NCBI GenBank assembly: GCA_030039655.1
Contig: JASHVC010000216.1
Coordinates: forward strand, 1-5,978
DNA: 5,978 bases
DNA from: Xanthobacteraceae bacterium
GTDB taxonomy: Bacteria; Pseudomonadota; Alphaproteobacteria; Rhizobiales; Xanthobacteraceae
Direction of reading: 5' to 3'
The notes under the pieces are model-generated. The model was given only the letters and a program-made list of their open reading frames with translations. It did not search any database and was not told the origin of the DNA. Below are positions 1 through 5,978 of the stretch, in pieces; positions within the stretch are counted from its first letter, which is position 1; each line of letters begins with the position of its first letter. Made by a program: the position numbers and the translations under genes.

Positions 1-1034
1 TTGCCCTGACCGAAACTGCGCCACAGCATCAGCGCCGGCGGCACCAGATAGAGCATCTGCATCAGCGTCTGCGACATCAGCCACGGGTCGCGCCGCAGCA
101 GTATCCATTCCTTGCGGCGCAGGGCGGACCGCGGTGAGCTTCTACCGAAGCCGACGGAACGTCGCGACTGACCGGCGCCCGAATGGCCGACGCTAGCCGC
201 TGCCATCGCATATTCGGCGAACCGCGGCGCCACGATCGCGATCGCGGCCGCCAGCAGCGTCAAGCTCACCGCAAGCACGGTCATGAGCGGAAACAGTTCG
301 CCGAGAGCCGCGCGCGCCGGCCACCACAACACGCTGTTCATGCCCGGCGCCCACGCCAACAGAGTGTTTGACTGCAATACGGCGGACCGCGAGAGCGTCC
401 CGTAGGACAAGATCGCGGTGACTTGCAGGCCGATGACAAACGCGGCGCCAATCACCGCCGCCACCACTTGCGCCACAAAGCGCGTGCGCTTGGCGCCAAG
501 AACCCGGAACAACGCTACCGTGAGCCCGACTGCTAGCGCCGTCGCCGCCGCGCCCATGGCGAGAATGATTCCGTAGGCGCCGAGCCACCGCCACCCACCA
601 AGCACGATGAGGACATTGATGAACGGCGCCGCCAGAGGCAGCGCCATCATGGTGGTCGCCAGCGCCACGGTGGCGATCCGCACGCCAAACAATTCGTTGG
701 TCGGCGCCGGCGACGCCAGGATCAGATCGAGATCGGAGCGCGCATAAAAGGCACGCGTGATCGACTCCATTGCCTGCGAGATCATCAGCAGCCAGGACAG
801 CAACATGCTGCCGGTCACTGCGACCAAGGTTTGCTTATCGATCACGGCGTCCGCATAGCGGCCGACCACCCAATAGGCGACGAAATGCATGAAGATGATG
901 AAAGCGGCGATGCCGATGGCGACCTTGCGCAGGCGCTCGGGCCGGCCCGCCGTGACCATCGACGACCAATCACGCCAAGCCAGCCGTGCCTCGTGCCGTG
1001 CAAACCAGACGGCCGTGCCGACCTGAGCGGTCAT
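1..1034 (-). CDS. ABC-2-type transporter permease, partial (C-terminus beyond the left edge)
   Basis: This is the membrane subunit of an ABC exporter in the inner membrane, partner of the ATPase encoded just upstream. I translated the minus strand from the ATG at 1034 and found 344 codons open to the window edge, so the C-terminus is missing. Hydrophobic segments lie near residues 37-58, 68-87, 118-146, 150-175, 186-210 and 246-270, with another beginning near 324. A hydrophilic Ser/Arg/Gly-rich stretch (about 280-306) precedes RKEWILLRRDPWLM (307-320), a charged cytoplasmic motif of the kind seen in ABC-2 permeases before a second membrane block. SDLDLILASP (100-109) is another loop typical of such permeases. 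The start overlaps the ATPase stop as ATGA (1034 to 1031), which argues for translational coupling; no strong Shine-Dalgarno is needed or seen. The substrate cannot be predicted. An EcsB-like role is possible but unproven. Confidence 0.85.
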   Translation of the reverse strand, partial: MTAQVGTAVWFARHEARLAWRDWSSMVTAGRPERLRKVAIGIAAFIIFMHFVAYWVVGRYADAVIDKQTLVAVTGSMLLSWLLMISQAMESITRAFYARSDLDLILASPAPTNELFGVRIATVALATTMMALPLAAPFINVLIVLGGWRWLGAYGIILAMGAAATALAVGLTVALFRVLGAKRTRFVAQVVAAVIGAAFVIGLQVTAILSYGTLSRSAVLQSNTLLAWAPGMNSVLWWPARAALGELFPLMTVLAVSLTLLAAAIAIVAPRFAEYAMAAASVGHSGAGQSRRSVGFGRSSPRSALRRKEWILLRRDPWLMSQTLMQMLYLVPPALMLWRSFGQG

Positions 1035-1828
1035 GCGGCTTGCGCCGTCCCGGCCACGAGTGCGAGGAAGGTGTCCTCGAGGCTGGCGTCGTCCTTCGCA
1101 ATATCCTTGGCGTTGATTGGCGTCTTGGCACCGGCCTGCTGCCGCAGCTCTTCGAGCGTCCCTTGGGCAATCAGCCGCCCGTGCGCGATGATGCCGATGC
1201 GATCGGCCATGCGCTCAGCCACTTCGAGGATGTGCGTCGTCATGATGACGGTGCCGCCGGCGCGCGTGCGATCACGCAACACGGTCTTGACCTGGCGCGC
1301 CGAGCCAGCATCGAGACCAGTCAGCGGTTCGTCCAGAATGATCATGCGCGGCTCATGCACCAGCGCGCCCGCGAGCGCCACCTTCTGGCGCATGCCTTTG
1401 GAGAATCCCTCGCAGCGTTCGTCGGCGTGCGGTGAAAGCCCGAGCCACTCCAGAAGCTCCGTGGCCCGCGCGGAAGCAACCGGCGGGTCGACACCCCACA
1501 GTCCGGCGACGAATTCCAGATACTCGCGCGGTGTGAGTTTTTCGTAGATCATCGGCTCGTCGGAAATCCACGCCATGATCCGCTTCGCAGCGACCGGATC
1601 GGCGAGCGCATCGATGCCGCCGACGCGAATGATTCCGGCGTCGGGACGAAGGAGACCCGCGACCATCCGCAGCGTCGTGGTCTTGCCGGCGCCATTGGGA
1701 CCCACCAGCGCATAAAACTCACCGGCCCGTACCGTAAGGTCGAGACCGTCGACCGCAGGACGGTCGAAGCGCTTCATGAGACCGCGAATCTCAAGGGCAA
1801 GCGGCGAAGGCGGGCTGACATGCTGCAT
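1031..1828 (-). CDS. ABC-2-type transporter ATP-binding protein
   Basis: This is the nucleotide-binding subunit that powers the permease encoded immediately downstream; it acts on the cytoplasmic face of the inner membrane. The 265 residues show a full ABC ATPase: Walker A GPNGAGKT (43-50), a signature-like FSKGMRQK (142-149, in place of LSGGQ), Walker B with MIILDEP (162-168, catalytic E167), D-loop GLD (171-173) and switch histidine H199 in TTH. At the Q-loop position the sequence reads WISDEP (87-92), so the usual glutamine is replaced by an acidic residue, as in EcsA-like members of this exporter group. The start at 1828 is forced: the in-frame codon at 1843-1841 is TAA, and the later methionine at residue 18 would remove the first conserved beta strand. 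No clear Shine-Dalgarno precedes the ATG, and the bases next to it form part of an inverted repeat (1826-1867). Substrate unknown. Confidence 0.95.
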   Translation of the reverse strand: MQHVSPPSPLALEIRGLMKRFDRPAVDGLDLTVRAGEFYALVGPNGAGKTTTLRMVAGLLRPDAGIIRVGGIDALADPVAAKRIMAWISDEPMIYEKLTPREYLEFVAGLWGVDPPVASARATELLEWLGLSPHADERCEGFSKGMRQKVALAGALVHEPRMIILDEPLTGLDAGSARQVKTVLRDRTRAGGTVIMTTHILEVAERMADRIGIIAHGRLIAQGTLEELRQQAGAKTPINAKDIAKDDASLEDTFLALVAGTAQAA

Positions 1829-1867
1829 CGGCCCGGGAAATTAATGCCGAGAGGTTTCGGGCCGGTG
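1826..1867 (-). repeat. Inverted repeat abutting the ABC ATPase start codon
   Basis: CGGCCCG at 1829-1835 and CGGGCCG at 1858-1864 are perfect 7-bp inverted arms with a 22-nt spacer. Beyond one mismatch (1828/1865) two more pairs (1827/1866 and 1826/1867) extend the match into the ATG. In the leftward transcript the 3' arm sits directly against the start codon, where a ribosome binding site would be, and the loop holds an A/T-rich GGCATTAATTTCC. It could be an mRNA hairpin limiting translation, or a two-armed DNA operator with arm centres about 29 bp apart. The symmetry is seen directly; any function is inference. Confidence 0.45.
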
Positions 1868-1914
1868 AATCGGTTCGCGAAAATACTGACGCGCCCTCGG
1901 CGCCCTTGGCGCGG

Positions 1915-2853
1915 TTAAAGGGTTATGCGGTCAATTTCGGCGAGATCGGCCGGCGATAGCGACCAGCCAACAGCCGCGACATTCTGCTCGACCTGCTCGG
2001 CCGTCGTGGCGCCGGCGATGATGCTGGGAATAAATGGCCGGCTTGCGAGCCAGCTCACGGCCAGCTCAAGGAGCGTATGGCCACGCGCGGCCGCGAATGC
2101 GGTCAGCGCTTCGACGATTCGCCAGTTGCGCTCGTTGAGCACACTGCCGCCGCGCGGCGGACTGTTCGCGAGCCGGGAACCCGCCGGCAACGGTGCGTCC
2201 TGTTTGTACTTACCGCTCAGCAATCCGCTGGCGAGTGGAAAATACGGCAACAGCGCCAAGCCGTGTTTGCGCATGACCGGCGCGAGATCCTTTTCCAGTC
2301 CGCGCTCGAGCAGACTGTGCTCGTCCTGACAGCAAATAAATGCTGAGATGTGATGGCGCGTGGCCACCCTTTGCGCCTCTTCAAGCTGTTCGGCTGACAG
2401 ATTGGAGCAGCCGATGAAGCGAACCTTTCCGGCCTTCACGAGATCGTCGAGAGCGCGCAGGGTCTCCGCGATCGGCGTCTGAGAATCGGGCCGATGCAGT
2501 TGATAAAGATCGATCCAATCGGTCTTCAATCGCCGCAGGCTCGCTTCCGCCGCCTGCATAATATAGCGGCGCGATGCACCGCGAAGTTTTCCGGCATTGT
2601 CCATGGGCAGACCAAATTTGGTCGCCAGCACGACGGCCTTGCGCCGCGCTCCGAGAACCTGCCCTAAAACCTCCTCCGAGCCGCCCTTGTTGCCGTAGGC
2701 GTCGGCGGTATCGATCAGCGTGACGCCGAGATCGAGCGCCTTGTCGACGACCCGGCGCGAGGCCGCCAAATCGATACGCCCGCCGAAATTGTTGGTGCCG
2801 AGCCCGACGAGAGAGACCTCCGGGCCCGAGTTTCCGATTCTTCTTTTCTGCAA
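1915..2853 (-). CDS. Aldo/keto reductase family oxidoreductase
   Basis: This is a soluble NAD(P)H-dependent reductase of carbonyl compounds from the aldo/keto reductase superfamily, 312 residues, the family's usual size. The catalytic tetrad is complete: D48 and Y53 in LIDTADAYG, K79 in LATKFG and H120 in YQLHRPD. The SN pair after RFIGC (150-151) and GATTAEQVEQN (281-291) match cofactor-binding segments of the family. The start is a TTG at 2853, giving MQKRRIGNSGPEVS, the expected N-terminus; no ATG or GTG lies between it and the conserved first strand. It begins 2 nt after the maeB stop, so it is probably co-transcribed and translationally coupled with maeB, with only a weak GGCGG-like ribosome site. 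A 5-bp hairpin (1900-1912) follows the stop but lacks an adjacent T run, so a terminator is not assured. The substrate cannot be read from sequence; relatives act on aldehydes, sugars or quinones. Confidence 0.93.
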   Translation of the reverse strand: MQKRRIGNSGPEVSLVGLGTNNFGGRIDLAASRRVVDKALDLGVTLIDTADAYGNKGGSEEVLGQVLGARRKAVVLATKFGLPMDNAGKLRGASRRYIMQAAEASLRRLKTDWIDLYQLHRPDSQTPIAETLRALDDLVKAGKVRFIGCSNLSAEQLEEAQRVATRHHISAFICCQDEHSLLERGLEKDLAPVMRKHGLALLPYFPLASGLLSGKYKQDAPLPAGSRLANSPPRGGSVLNERNWRIVEALTAFAAARGHTLLELAVSWLASRPFIPSIIAGATTAEQVEQNVAAVGWSLSPADLAEIDRITL

Positions 2854-2855
2854 AC

Positions 2856-5147
2856 TCAGCCGCCAGCATTGAAGGCGGCGATCGCCGCCATGTTGACCAA
2901 CTGCGCATCGTTTGCCGACAGCGGCACGATCTGCACTGGGCGGTCAAGACCGACCAACATGGGGCCGATGACCGTTGCGCCGCCGAGCTCCATAAGCATC
3001 TTGGTGGAGATTGAGGCGGAGTGATACGCCGGCATGATCAGCACATTGGCGGGCCCCGACAGGCGGCAGAACGGATAAGCCTCGCGCAACTCCATGTTCA
3101 ACGCCACGTCCGCCGCCATGTCGCCGTCGTATTCAAAATTGACGTGCCGTTGGTCAAGCAGGCGCACAGCTTCCTGCACGCGCTCGGAACGTTCGCCGGC
3201 CGGATGGCCGAACGTTGAGAAGGCGAGCAGCGCGACCCTTGCCTCATAGCCAAGCGTGTGCGCCACATTCGCGGCCTCGATAGCGATATCGGCGAGGTCG
3301 CTCGCAGTCGGCATCTCAGTCACCGCCGTATCGGCGACCAGCACAGTCCGTCCACGGGCGATCACCATCGACACGCCCATGACCCGATGGCCGGGCTTTG
3401 GATCGATGCAGCGGCGCACGTCTTCAAGTGCCACGGAGAAATTGCGGGTGACGCCGGTGACCATGGCGTCGGCGTCGCCGAGCGCGACCATGCAGGAGGC
3501 GAAGTGATTGCGATCCTGATTGACCAGCCGCTGGCAGTCGCGCTGCAGATAGCCATGGCGCTGCAGCCGTTCGTACAGATACGCCGCATAGGCCGCGTTG
3601 CGTTTCGACAAGGCCGCGTTGATGATCTCGATGCCGCTGCCAAGTTCGACGCCAAGCATCTGCGCGGTCTCGCGCACCGGCCCCTCGCGGCCGACCAGGA
3701 GCGCGCTGCCGAGGCCCTGGTGCACGAAGCTCGCCGCCGCGCGGATCACCTGCTCTTCTTCGCCCTCGGCGAAAACCACACGGCGCGGCCGGCGCCGCAG
3801 CCGCTCATACACGCCGGTGAGAACGCCAGCGATCGGATCGCGCCGGCTGCGCAATTGCTGTCGATACGTTTCCATATCGGCGATGGGGCGGCGCGCGACC
3901 TTCGACTCCATGGCGGCCTTCGCCACGGCCGGCGGGATATCGGATATCAGCCGCGGATCGAACGGCACTGGAATAATGTAGTCAGGCCCATATTTCGGGC
4001 GCGCCCCGTAGGCCGCCGCAACTTCATCCGGAACATCTTCGCGGGCGAGTTCGGCCAGCGCCCGCGCCGCCGCGATCTTCATCTCCATGTTGATTGCGCG
4101 CGCACGGACATCCAGCGCGCCGCGGAAGATGTACGGAAAGCCCAACACATTGTTGATCTGGTTCGGATAGTCGGAGCGGCCGGTCGCCACGATAGCGTCC
4201 GTGCGCACCGCCGCCACATCTTCCACGGTGATCTCAGGATCGGGATTCGCCATGGCGAAGATGATCGGTTTGTCGGCCATGGATTTCACCATGGCTTTGG
4301 TCACCGCGCCCTTCACCGAAAGACCAAAAAACACATCGGCACCCGCGAGCGCCTCCGCGAGCGTGCGCGCTTTGGTCGGCACTGCGAAGCCGGACTTCCA
4401 CTGATTCATCCCGTCGGTACGGCCTTCATAGATGACGCCCTTGGTGTCGCAGAGGATGAGATTCTCGGGGCGGAAACCGATCGCGCGCAGCAATTCGAGA
4501 CACGCGATGCCGGCAGCACCCGCGCCGTTGCACACGAGCTTCGTGGTCTGCGCCTCGCGTCCGGTCAGCTCCATGGCGTTGATCAAACCCGCAGCCGCGA
4601 TGATGGCGGTGCCGTGCTGATCATCATGGAAAACGGGGATATCGAGGATTTCGCGGAGCCTCTGCTCGATGATGAAACACTCGGGCGCCTTGATGTCTTC
4701 GAGATTGATGCCGCCCCAGCTCTTGCCCAGCAGCTTCACGCAATTGATGAATTCGTCCGGGTCCTCGGTCGAGACTTCAAGATCGATGGAATCCACGTCG
4801 GCGAAGCGCTTGAACAACACCGACTTACCTTCCATCACGGGCTTGGCGGCCAGCGCGCCGCGATTGCCAAGACCCAAGATAGCGGTGCCGTTGGTGATGA
4901 CCGCGACGAAATTTCCTTTGGTTGTGTAGTCGAAGGCGCGTGCTTCATCCTCGGCGATCGCCAGCACCGGTACGGCAACACCCGGCGAATAGGCCAACGA
5001 GAGGTCCCGTTGCGTCGCCATGGGCTTGGTGGCTACGACTTCGAGCTTTCCGGGCCGGCCCTGGCTGTGAAACAGCAGAGCTTCCTGATCCGTAAAGGTC
5101 GGCCGGTTGGCGCGGCTTCCGTTCGTGCCGCCGTTTTTCAAAGCCAT
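2856..5147 (-). CDS. maeB: NADP-dependent malic enzyme with phosphotransacetylase-like C-terminal domain
   Basis: This cytoplasmic enzyme decarboxylates malate oxidatively to pyruvate and CO2, producing NADPH (or NADH in DME-type rhizobial members), and links the TCA cycle to pyruvate and acetyl-CoA. From the ATG at 5147 it has 763 residues, normal for the long MaeB/TME/DME class. The malic enzyme part (about 18-430) shows YSPGVA with catalytic Y53, GKSVLFK with K108, metal-binding LED (149-151), HDDQHGTA (174-181), the Rossmann motif GAGAAG (208-213) and ANPDPE (300-305). After a linker the phosphotransacetylase-like domain runs from about 446 to the end; in studied relatives it lacks clear transacetylase activity and is tied to acetyl-CoA regulation. 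An in-frame TTG at 5186 would add 13 residues, but the ATG has AGGGA 10 nt upstream and fits homologues better. It is first in the leftward gene set, with an aldo/keto reductase immediately behind. NADP versus NAD preference cannot be settled here. Confidence 0.95.
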   Translation of the reverse strand: MALKNGGTNGSRANRPTFTDQEALLFHSQGRPGKLEVVATKPMATQRDLSLAYSPGVAVPVLAIAEDEARAFDYTTKGNFVAVITNGTAILGLGNRGALAAKPVMEGKSVLFKRFADVDSIDLEVSTEDPDEFINCVKLLGKSWGGINLEDIKAPECFIIEQRLREILDIPVFHDDQHGTAIIAAAGLINAMELTGREAQTTKLVCNGAGAAGIACLELLRAIGFRPENLILCDTKGVIYEGRTDGMNQWKSGFAVPTKARTLAEALAGADVFFGLSVKGAVTKAMVKSMADKPIIFAMANPDPEITVEDVAAVRTDAIVATGRSDYPNQINNVLGFPYIFRGALDVRARAINMEMKIAAARALAELAREDVPDEVAAAYGARPKYGPDYIIPVPFDPRLISDIPPAVAKAAMESKVARRPIADMETYRQQLRSRRDPIAGVLTGVYERLRRRPRRVVFAEGEEEQVIRAAASFVHQGLGSALLVGREGPVRETAQMLGVELGSGIEIINAALSKRNAAYAAYLYERLQRHGYLQRDCQRLVNQDRNHFASCMVALGDADAMVTGVTRNFSVALEDVRRCIDPKPGHRVMGVSMVIARGRTVLVADTAVTEMPTASDLADIAIEAANVAHTLGYEARVALLAFSTFGHPAGERSERVQEAVRLLDQRHVNFEYDGDMAADVALNMELREAYPFCRLSGPANVLIMPAYHSASISTKMLMELGGATVIGPMLVGLDRPVQIVPLSANDAQLVNMAAIAAFNAGG

Positions 5148-5157
5148 CTCGTGCAAT

Positions 5158-5162
5158 TCCCT
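5158..5162 (-). promoter_or_regulatory. Ribosome binding site of maeB (decides the start)
   Basis: AGGGA on the minus strand lies 10 nt before the ATG at 5147. The alternative TTG at 5186 has only pyrimidine-rich sequence in front of it, so this site favours the ATG. Spacing is slightly long, hence moderate confidence. Confidence 0.5.
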
Positions 5163-5168
5163 GGCCTG

Positions 5169-5182
5169 CCGGCACACGCCGG
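5169..5182 (-). other. Short hairpin in the maeB leader
   Basis: CCGGC (5169-5173) and GCCGG (5178-5182) form a perfect 5-bp GC stem with a 4-nt loop, six bases upstream of the maeB ribosome site. If the ATG at 5147 is the start this is untranslated leader. It could shape the leader RNA or be a chance product of high GC; I see no proof of function. Confidence 0.25.
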
Positions 5183-5221
5183 ACAAAGGGGAACTTAGCG
5201 AACCCGGCGGTTAGAGTGCAA

Positions 5222-5252
5222 TCGACGCGCAAGCATCGCGGTATGCTACAAT
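5222..5252 (+). promoter_or_regulatory. Candidate promoter for the small membrane protein gene, with inverted repeat
   Basis: TGCTACAAT (5244-5252) is an extended -10 element: TG, one base, then TACAAT, five of six bases matching TATAAT. A weak -35 match TCGACG (5222-5227) lies 19 nt upstream. Transcription would start near 5259 and leave a leader of about 105 nt before the ATG at 5364. AGCAT (5232-5236) and ATGCT (5243-5247) form a 5-bp inverted repeat entering the -10, which could be an operator half-site pair. This is motif reading only; alphaproteobacterial promoters are loosely conserved. No comparably good promoter was seen for maeB on the opposite strand. Confidence 0.35.
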
Positions 5253-5285
5253 GTTGCGGTGCGAACGCTGCCGAAACGGTCGCAC

Positions 5286-5310
5286 GCGCCCGCATTGAAT
5301 AAGCGGGCGC
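5286..5310 (+). other. Strong stem-loop in the leader of the small membrane protein gene
   Basis: GCGCCCGC (5286-5293) and GCGGGCGC (5303-5310) are perfect 8-bp complementary arms with an A/T-rich 9-nt loop. GCAC (5282-5285) and GTGC (5324-5327) could extend the structure across a 13-nt bulge, while TCGCAC (5280-5285) could instead pair with GTGCGA (5259-5264). No T run follows on either strand, so it is not a classical terminator. It may be a leader RNA element or a DNA-binding palindrome in the divergent region. Confidence 0.45.
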
Positions 5311-5363
5311 AGAAGAGTAATGCGTGCAATAATACGGGCTGTCGGCAGCTCGGCGGACGTCCC

Positions 5364-5681
5364 ATGATCCGATTTCTCTTTCGCACTCTCGGACTCTTCT
5401 TCCTGGCGCTGGCCTTTGTGCTCCTGGTCTACGATGGGACGAAGTCCATCGCCAACCAGCAGTTCGTCTACCTGAGGGTGAGCGAGCTGTGGGCGGACAT
5501 CGACCAACACAGCCTCAATCAGGCGCAGGAGTGGATCAAAACAAAAGCGCTCTGGGCATGGGACCCATACGCGCAAAAGTTTTTCGAACTGCCTAGTTGG
5601 CTTGTGCTTGCCATAATATCGACTTTCCTGGTCTTGCTCGGCCGCAAGAAGAAGAAGCTAATCGGCTACGCGCGGGACTGA
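5364..5681 (+). CDS. Small conserved-looking protein with two transmembrane helices, function unknown
   Basis: I do not recognise this protein. It has 105 residues with a hydrophobic helix at about 4-23 ([14 protein letters not shown] core) and a second at about 76-93 ([18 protein letters not shown]). Basic residues R3 and R7 at the start and RKKKK (94-98) after the second helix predict both ends in the cytoplasm. The roughly 50-residue segment between the helices would face the periplasm; it is rich in Trp, Tyr and Gln (W43, W57, W64, W66) and may be partly helical. The ATG at 5364 is preferred, with GCGGA 6 nt before it. The in-frame GTG at 5259 would add 35 basic, low-complexity residues translated through a hairpin region. 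It is divergent from maeB, and the GMC oxidoreductase gene follows 40 nt later, so the two may share a transcript. No enzymatic motif is visible. Confidence 0.75.
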   Translation: MIRFLFRTLGLFFLALAFVLLVYDGTKSIANQQFVYLRVSELWADIDQHSLNQAQEWIKTKALWAWDPYAQKFFELPSWLVLAIISTFLVLLGRKKKKLIGYARD

Positions 5682-5691
5682 AGCCGCGCGT
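5668..5691 (+). terminator. Stem-loop spanning the stop codon, possible weak terminator or attenuator
   Basis: ACGCGCGG (5668-5675) and CCGCGCGT (5684-5691) are perfect 8-bp arms with an 8-nt loop that contains the TGA stop (5679-5681) of the small membrane protein gene. Only two T residues follow, so it lacks a U tract. It might terminate poorly, stabilise the upstream mRNA end, or lower transcription into the GMC gene. The stem is seen directly; the role is inferred. Confidence 0.35.
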
Positions 5692-5710
5692 CTTGCGACT
5701 ACGAGCGCTG

Positions 5711-5715
5711 AGGGA
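5711..5715 (+). promoter_or_regulatory. Ribosome binding site of the GMC oxidoreductase gene
   Basis: AGGGA, preceded by G, sits 6 nt before the ATG at 5722. This is the best Shine-Dalgarno match in the window and fixes the start of the flavoprotein gene. Confidence 0.7.
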
Positions 5716-5721
5716 AGTGGA

Positions 5722-5978
5722 ATGGCAGCCAACGGGTATGATTACATCGTCGTGGGCGCCGGCTCTGCCGGCTGCGTATTGGCCAACAGACTAAGCGAGG
5801 ACGGCGTCGCCAACGTGCTTCTGCTCGAAGCCGGCGGCACTGATTGGCACCCCTACATTCACATCCCGCTCGGCATGGGACGTATGCACGAATATGGGAT
5901 GTTCGATTGGGGCTACGAGACCGAACCAGAACCAAACCTCAACAACCGTTCCATCGAGGCGATGCGCGGAAAAGTTTT
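5722..5978 (+). CDS. GMC-family FAD-dependent oxidoreductase (choline-dehydrogenase-like), partial
   Basis: This is the N-terminal end (85 full codons) of a glucose-methanol-choline family flavoprotein that oxidises an alcohol group using FAD; the rest lies beyond the right edge. The dinucleotide-binding fold is clear: [18 protein letters not shown] (7-24) contains GAGSAG (12-17), followed by LLLEAGG (33-39) with E36 placed to bind the adenosine ribose. IHIPLGMG (46-53) and [10 protein letters not shown] (62-71) are typical of the alcohol/choline-dehydrogenase-like branch. The window ends within MRGKV, at the point where the first GMC signature (GGSS region) would begin, so substrate class and membrane association cannot be judged. 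The start has a good ribosome site. It lies 40 nt after the small membrane protein gene with a stem-loop between, leaving little room for its own promoter, so co-transcription is likely. The name betA is not justified from this fragment. Confidence 0.93.
   Translation, partial: MAANGYDYIVVGAGSAGCVLANRLSEDGVANVLLLEAGGTDWHPYIHIPLGMGRMHEYGMFDWGYETEPEPNLNNRSIEAMRGKV

Noticed and set aside
831..1547. A 238-codon plus-strand open frame across the ABC ATPase and permease start
   Set aside because: It is antisense to two genes with clear family motifs; its Ser/Arg/Ala-rich translation resembles no protein and no ribosome site was noted.
1900..1912. GCGCC/GGCGC hairpin just after the aldo/keto reductase stop as an intrinsic terminator
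   Set aside because: The stem is only 5 bp, and the nearest T run (TTTT on the minus strand, about 1879-1882) is too far downstream to act as a U tract.
2381..2947. A 188-codon minus-strand frame overlapping the end of maeB and the aldo/keto reductase
   Set aside because: It is a +1 shadow in the same direction. The reductase frame holds the full catalytic tetrad, while this one is Arg/Ser-rich noise.
5148..5186. TTG start at 5186 for maeB
   Set aside because: No ribosome site precedes it, and the added 13 residues are not part of the conserved MaeB N-terminus; the ATG at 5147 has AGGGA upstream.
3258..5198. A 646-codon open frame on the plus strand opposite maeB
   Set aside because: It is an antisense shadow of a high-GC gene. 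The translation is rich in His, Arg, Asp and Ala with no domain, and the opposite strand encodes a complete malic enzyme with all catalytic motifs.
5259..5363. GTG start at 5259 giving a 35-residue N-terminal extension of the small membrane protein
   Set aside because: The extension is basic and low-complexity, precedes a natural membrane-protein start ([10 protein letters not shown]), and would translate through the hairpin region. The ATG at 5364 has its own ribosome site.
5211..5576. A 121-codon minus-strand frame opposite the small membrane protein gene
   Set aside because: The opposite strand encodes a protein with two well-formed membrane helices and a positive-inside pattern. The antisense frame has no recognisable domain and would cover the whole divergent control region.
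1..5978. A new defence, mobile or secretion system in this window
   Set aside because: Every long gene belongs to a well-known family (ABC exporter, aldo/keto reductase, malic enzyme, GMC oxidoreductase), with no transposase, integrase, terminal repeats, toxin-antitoxin pair or direct-repeat array.

Overview
The window is high-GC, densely packed bacterial chromosome. Gene content and protein style suggest an alphaproteobacterium, most likely of the order Hyphomicrobiales (Rhizobiales). The main pointers are a malic enzyme fused to a phosphotransacetylase-like domain, a choline-dehydrogenase-like GMC flavoprotein and frequent non-ATG starts. This placement rests on general resemblance, not on a database match. 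I see no mobile element, CRISPR array, tRNA or rRNA, and no sign of horizontal transfer.

Layout. Positions 1 to 5147 are a leftward (minus-strand) gene series. In transcription order it holds: a full-length NADP-type malic enzyme with a C-terminal phosphotransacetylase-like domain (maeB, 5147 to 2856); an aldo/keto reductase starting on TTG 2 nt after the maeB stop (2853 to 1915); an 85-nt gap with a notable inverted repeat; an ABC-2-type exporter ATPase (1828 to 1031); and its membrane partner, joined by an ATGA stop/start overlap and running off the left edge (1034 to 1). Positions 5148 to 5363 are a divergent intergenic region with promoter-like and hairpin elements. Rightward from there are a 105-residue protein with two predicted membrane helices (5364 to 5681), a strong stem-loop around its stop codon, and the first 85 codons of a GMC-family FAD oxidoreductase running off the right edge (5722 onward).

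How the genes fit together. maeB turns malate into pyruvate and reduced nicotinamide cofactor. The adjacent aldo/keto reductase would use NADPH, so cofactor supply and use is a possible but unproven link. The ATPase and permease clearly form one exporter of unknown substrate. The small membrane protein and GMC enzyme may be co-transcribed.

For the hunt: most of the window is ordinary core metabolism and transport, and I found no convincing new multi-gene system. The best second-look items are structural: an inverted repeat touching the start codon of the ABC ATPase, competing hairpins in the leader of the small membrane protein gene, and a perfect 8-bp stem with that gene's stop codon in its loop.
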